Assembly: GCF_000758625.1 (NCBI RefSeq) | Contig: NZ_CP009283.1 | Span: 7,224,922 to 7,288,921 of the forward strand | Direction of reading: 5' to 3' | DNA: 64,000 nt | Origin: Paenibacillus sp. FSL R7-0273 | GTDB taxonomy: Bacteria > Bacillota > Bacilli > Paenibacillales > Paenibacillaceae | Shown here: in pieces, positions 62,917 to 64,000 of the stretch | Layout: each line of letters begins with the position of its first letter | Numbering within the stretch: position 1 is the first letter of the stretch | Made by a program: the position numbers and the translations under genes | The notes under the pieces: model-generated | The model's input: only the letters and a program-made list of their open reading frames with translations | Databases searched by the model: none | Told to the model about the DNA's origin: nothing

Positions 62917-63278
62917 GGGAATCTCCTATTCAAGTGCCGGATGCTCCAATAAGCTCCGGACAATGATCTTCTACTTAGTATGGTCATCCGGCTGCCGGCA
63001 TAAACGGCTTCCCGGGATCAGGCATGCATCTGCCCTGCTTACGTATTCATACAATAGCTCTGTGAGTTATAAACTCTAAAATATCTAAAAAAGGCCCGCA
63101 AAGTGTAGCGAACAGCCTTTGCAGAGCCTCATCCATTATCCGTACGCATCCGGCAGAAATCCGTAAAACAGCCGGTGCCCGTTTCTGTCCTATATAAGGA
63201 AACGAAATTTTCAGGGCAGTCTTTTTGCTTCCTTATATTTAAAAAAGGACCACCGCAGTGGTCCCTAAGTGGCCTAAC
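62917..63278. other. rpmH-rnpA spacer with several hairpins
   Basis: 362 bases without a gene. Besides the rpmH terminator there is a perfect 10-bp inverted repeat ATATAAGGAA/TTCCTTATAT (63192-63201, 63229-63238) and another terminator-like stem at about 63089-63130 (AGGC..AAAG with CTTT..GCCT, T run on the minus strand). rnpA therefore probably has its own promoter in the last ~150 bases. Confidence 0.5.
63241..63264 (-). terminator. terminator after rpmH
   Basis: GGACCAC (63247-63253) pairs with GTGGTCC (63258-63264); six T on the minus strand. Confidence 0.8.
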
Positions 63279-63413
63279 TTACGCACTCAAAACTTTTCTG
63301 CCTTTCAGGCGGCGGGCTGCCAGCACTTTACGGCCGTTTTTCGTGCTCATTCTTTTGCGGAAACCATGTACCTTCTTGCGTTTGCTCACATTCGGTTTGA
63401 ACGTCGGTCTCAT
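63279..63413 (-). CDS. rpmH: 50S ribosomal protein L34
   Basis: 44 residues, [20 protein letters not shown]... ending KVLSA, the standard L34 length and sequence. GGGAGGTG precedes the ATG. It is the gene nearest the origin on this side, divergent from the expected dnaA. Confidence 0.97.
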   Translation of the reverse strand: MRPTFKPNVSKRKKVHGFRKRMSTKNGRKVLAARRLKGRKVLSA

Positions 63414-63599
63414 GTATTGCACCTCCCTTACAGGAACTTAATTACTGTCATATTAGCAGAAACGGTCTAAGCCGTCCTTTTGAGTAGGGACAGTATCTAC
63501 AAGTATCATCAATTAATTTTGGAGACATATCCTCACAGAAAACACCTTTATATATTAAAACATACCATTGTCCTAAAAGTCAACTGTATCTCACTGCTT

Positions 63600-64000
63600 C
63601 CTTCCTCTTTTCTTAAAGTGATTATCCACAAGCCCAGGCGCATAAAAAAGGTATCCACAAGCTTATTCAGTTATCCACCTGTGACTAAAAAAATTATCCA
63701 CTCCCCGATTAATGAGTACAACCTGTGCATAAAAAAAATAGACCGCTGACAGAAACTGTCGAACGGTAAACAAATTATCAACAATATCTTGTGTTGTTCT
63801 TAAAAATTATACACAAGTGATTGAATTTGTGGATAAAATGGCCCGGCTCATTGAAAAACAAGGGACGTTTTGCTATGATGGTATTACTTTTGAATGTGAA
63901 TAGATTTGTTTGTTCAATATATTATCAACAAGCTGTGGATAAAGTTGTGAACAATTCAAGTTTATCCATATTTTTTTGTCTCTATATATTGCTTACTGGG
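63600..64000. other. oriC: replication origin region with DnaA-box cluster
   Basis: Perfect DnaA boxes TTATCCACA occur at 63622-63630 (plus), 63828-63836 and 63934-63942 (minus). Near matches lie at 63651, 63671, 63694, 63724 (minus), 63775, 63807, 63922 and 63962. The region is AT-rich and sits between rpmH and the expected dnaA start beyond the window, as in the upstream half of the bipartite Bacillales oriC. The unwinding element is probably past dnaA. Confidence 0.9.

Overview
The window looks like the chromosome of a Paenibacillus-type Firmicute, next to the replication origin. The right end carries rpmH, a cluster of DnaA boxes and two perfect or near-perfect parS sites. From there leftwards runs the standard origin-proximal Bacillales gene order: rnpA, yidC, jag, mnmE, mnmG, rsmG, noc, parA, parB, yyaC, mscS-type channel, rpsF-ssb-rpsR, gdpP-rplI-dnaB, purA, walRKHIJ, htrC, rlmH. 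Nearly all genes lie on the minus strand, so they run away from the origin with the replication fork. dnaA itself should begin just past base 64000. The Paenibacillus assignment rests on protein style (multidomain GH16 glucanase, copper-amine-oxidase-N stalk protein, YdjO, YyzF) and moderate GC, and is an inference.

Layout. 1-6.5 kb: a truncated MetE-like gene, a secreted beta-glucanase with an upstream cre-like site, a secreted stalk-domain protein, and a kinase/nucleotidyltransferase pair with a leader terminator. 6.5-9.5 kb: an AT-rich island with a cytoplasmic TPR-like histidine kinase, a receiver-only response regulator and a PIN-domain protein. It is bounded by 13-bp direct repeats, one of which is the 3' end of rlmH. 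9.5-25 kb: rlmH, a repeat-bearing spacer, ArsR/MFS pair, yyzF, pepF, DUF2252 gene, cydABDC with Rex/Fnr-type palindromes, ydjO, csp and htrC. 25-31 kb: walJ, walI, walH, walK, walR. 31-44.4 kb: M23 peptidase, purA, dnaB, rplI, gdpP, yybS, CBS, LCP and a CcpA-box-controlled lipoprotein. 44.7-53.7 kb: a Smr-less MutS2-like gene preceded by a structured RNA locus, VOC protein, rpsR-ssb-rpsF, yjzC, tRNA-Ser, DUF951, MscS, DUF3343, yyaC, DUF4446 and a cysteine desulfurase-like enzyme. 53.8-64 kb: parB, parA, noc, rsmG, mnmG, mnmE, jag, yidC, rnpA, rpmH and the origin.

The most unusual piece is the 3-kb island in the rlmH 3' end. Its ends resemble the att core used by staphylococcal SCC elements, but no recombinase lies inside. 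Its three genes form a tight operon whose logic (soluble sensor kinase, output-less regulator, putative ribonuclease) does not match any system I can name. Other points of interest are a probable structured RNA of about 230 nt upstream of the mutS2-like gene, a leader terminator ahead of the nucleotidyltransferase, and an inverted repeat before purA that fits both a dnaB terminator and a PurR operator.

All coordinates of sites were read by eye. Start codons were chosen from visible ribosome binding sites and family length. Protein names rest on recognised motifs, not on database searches.
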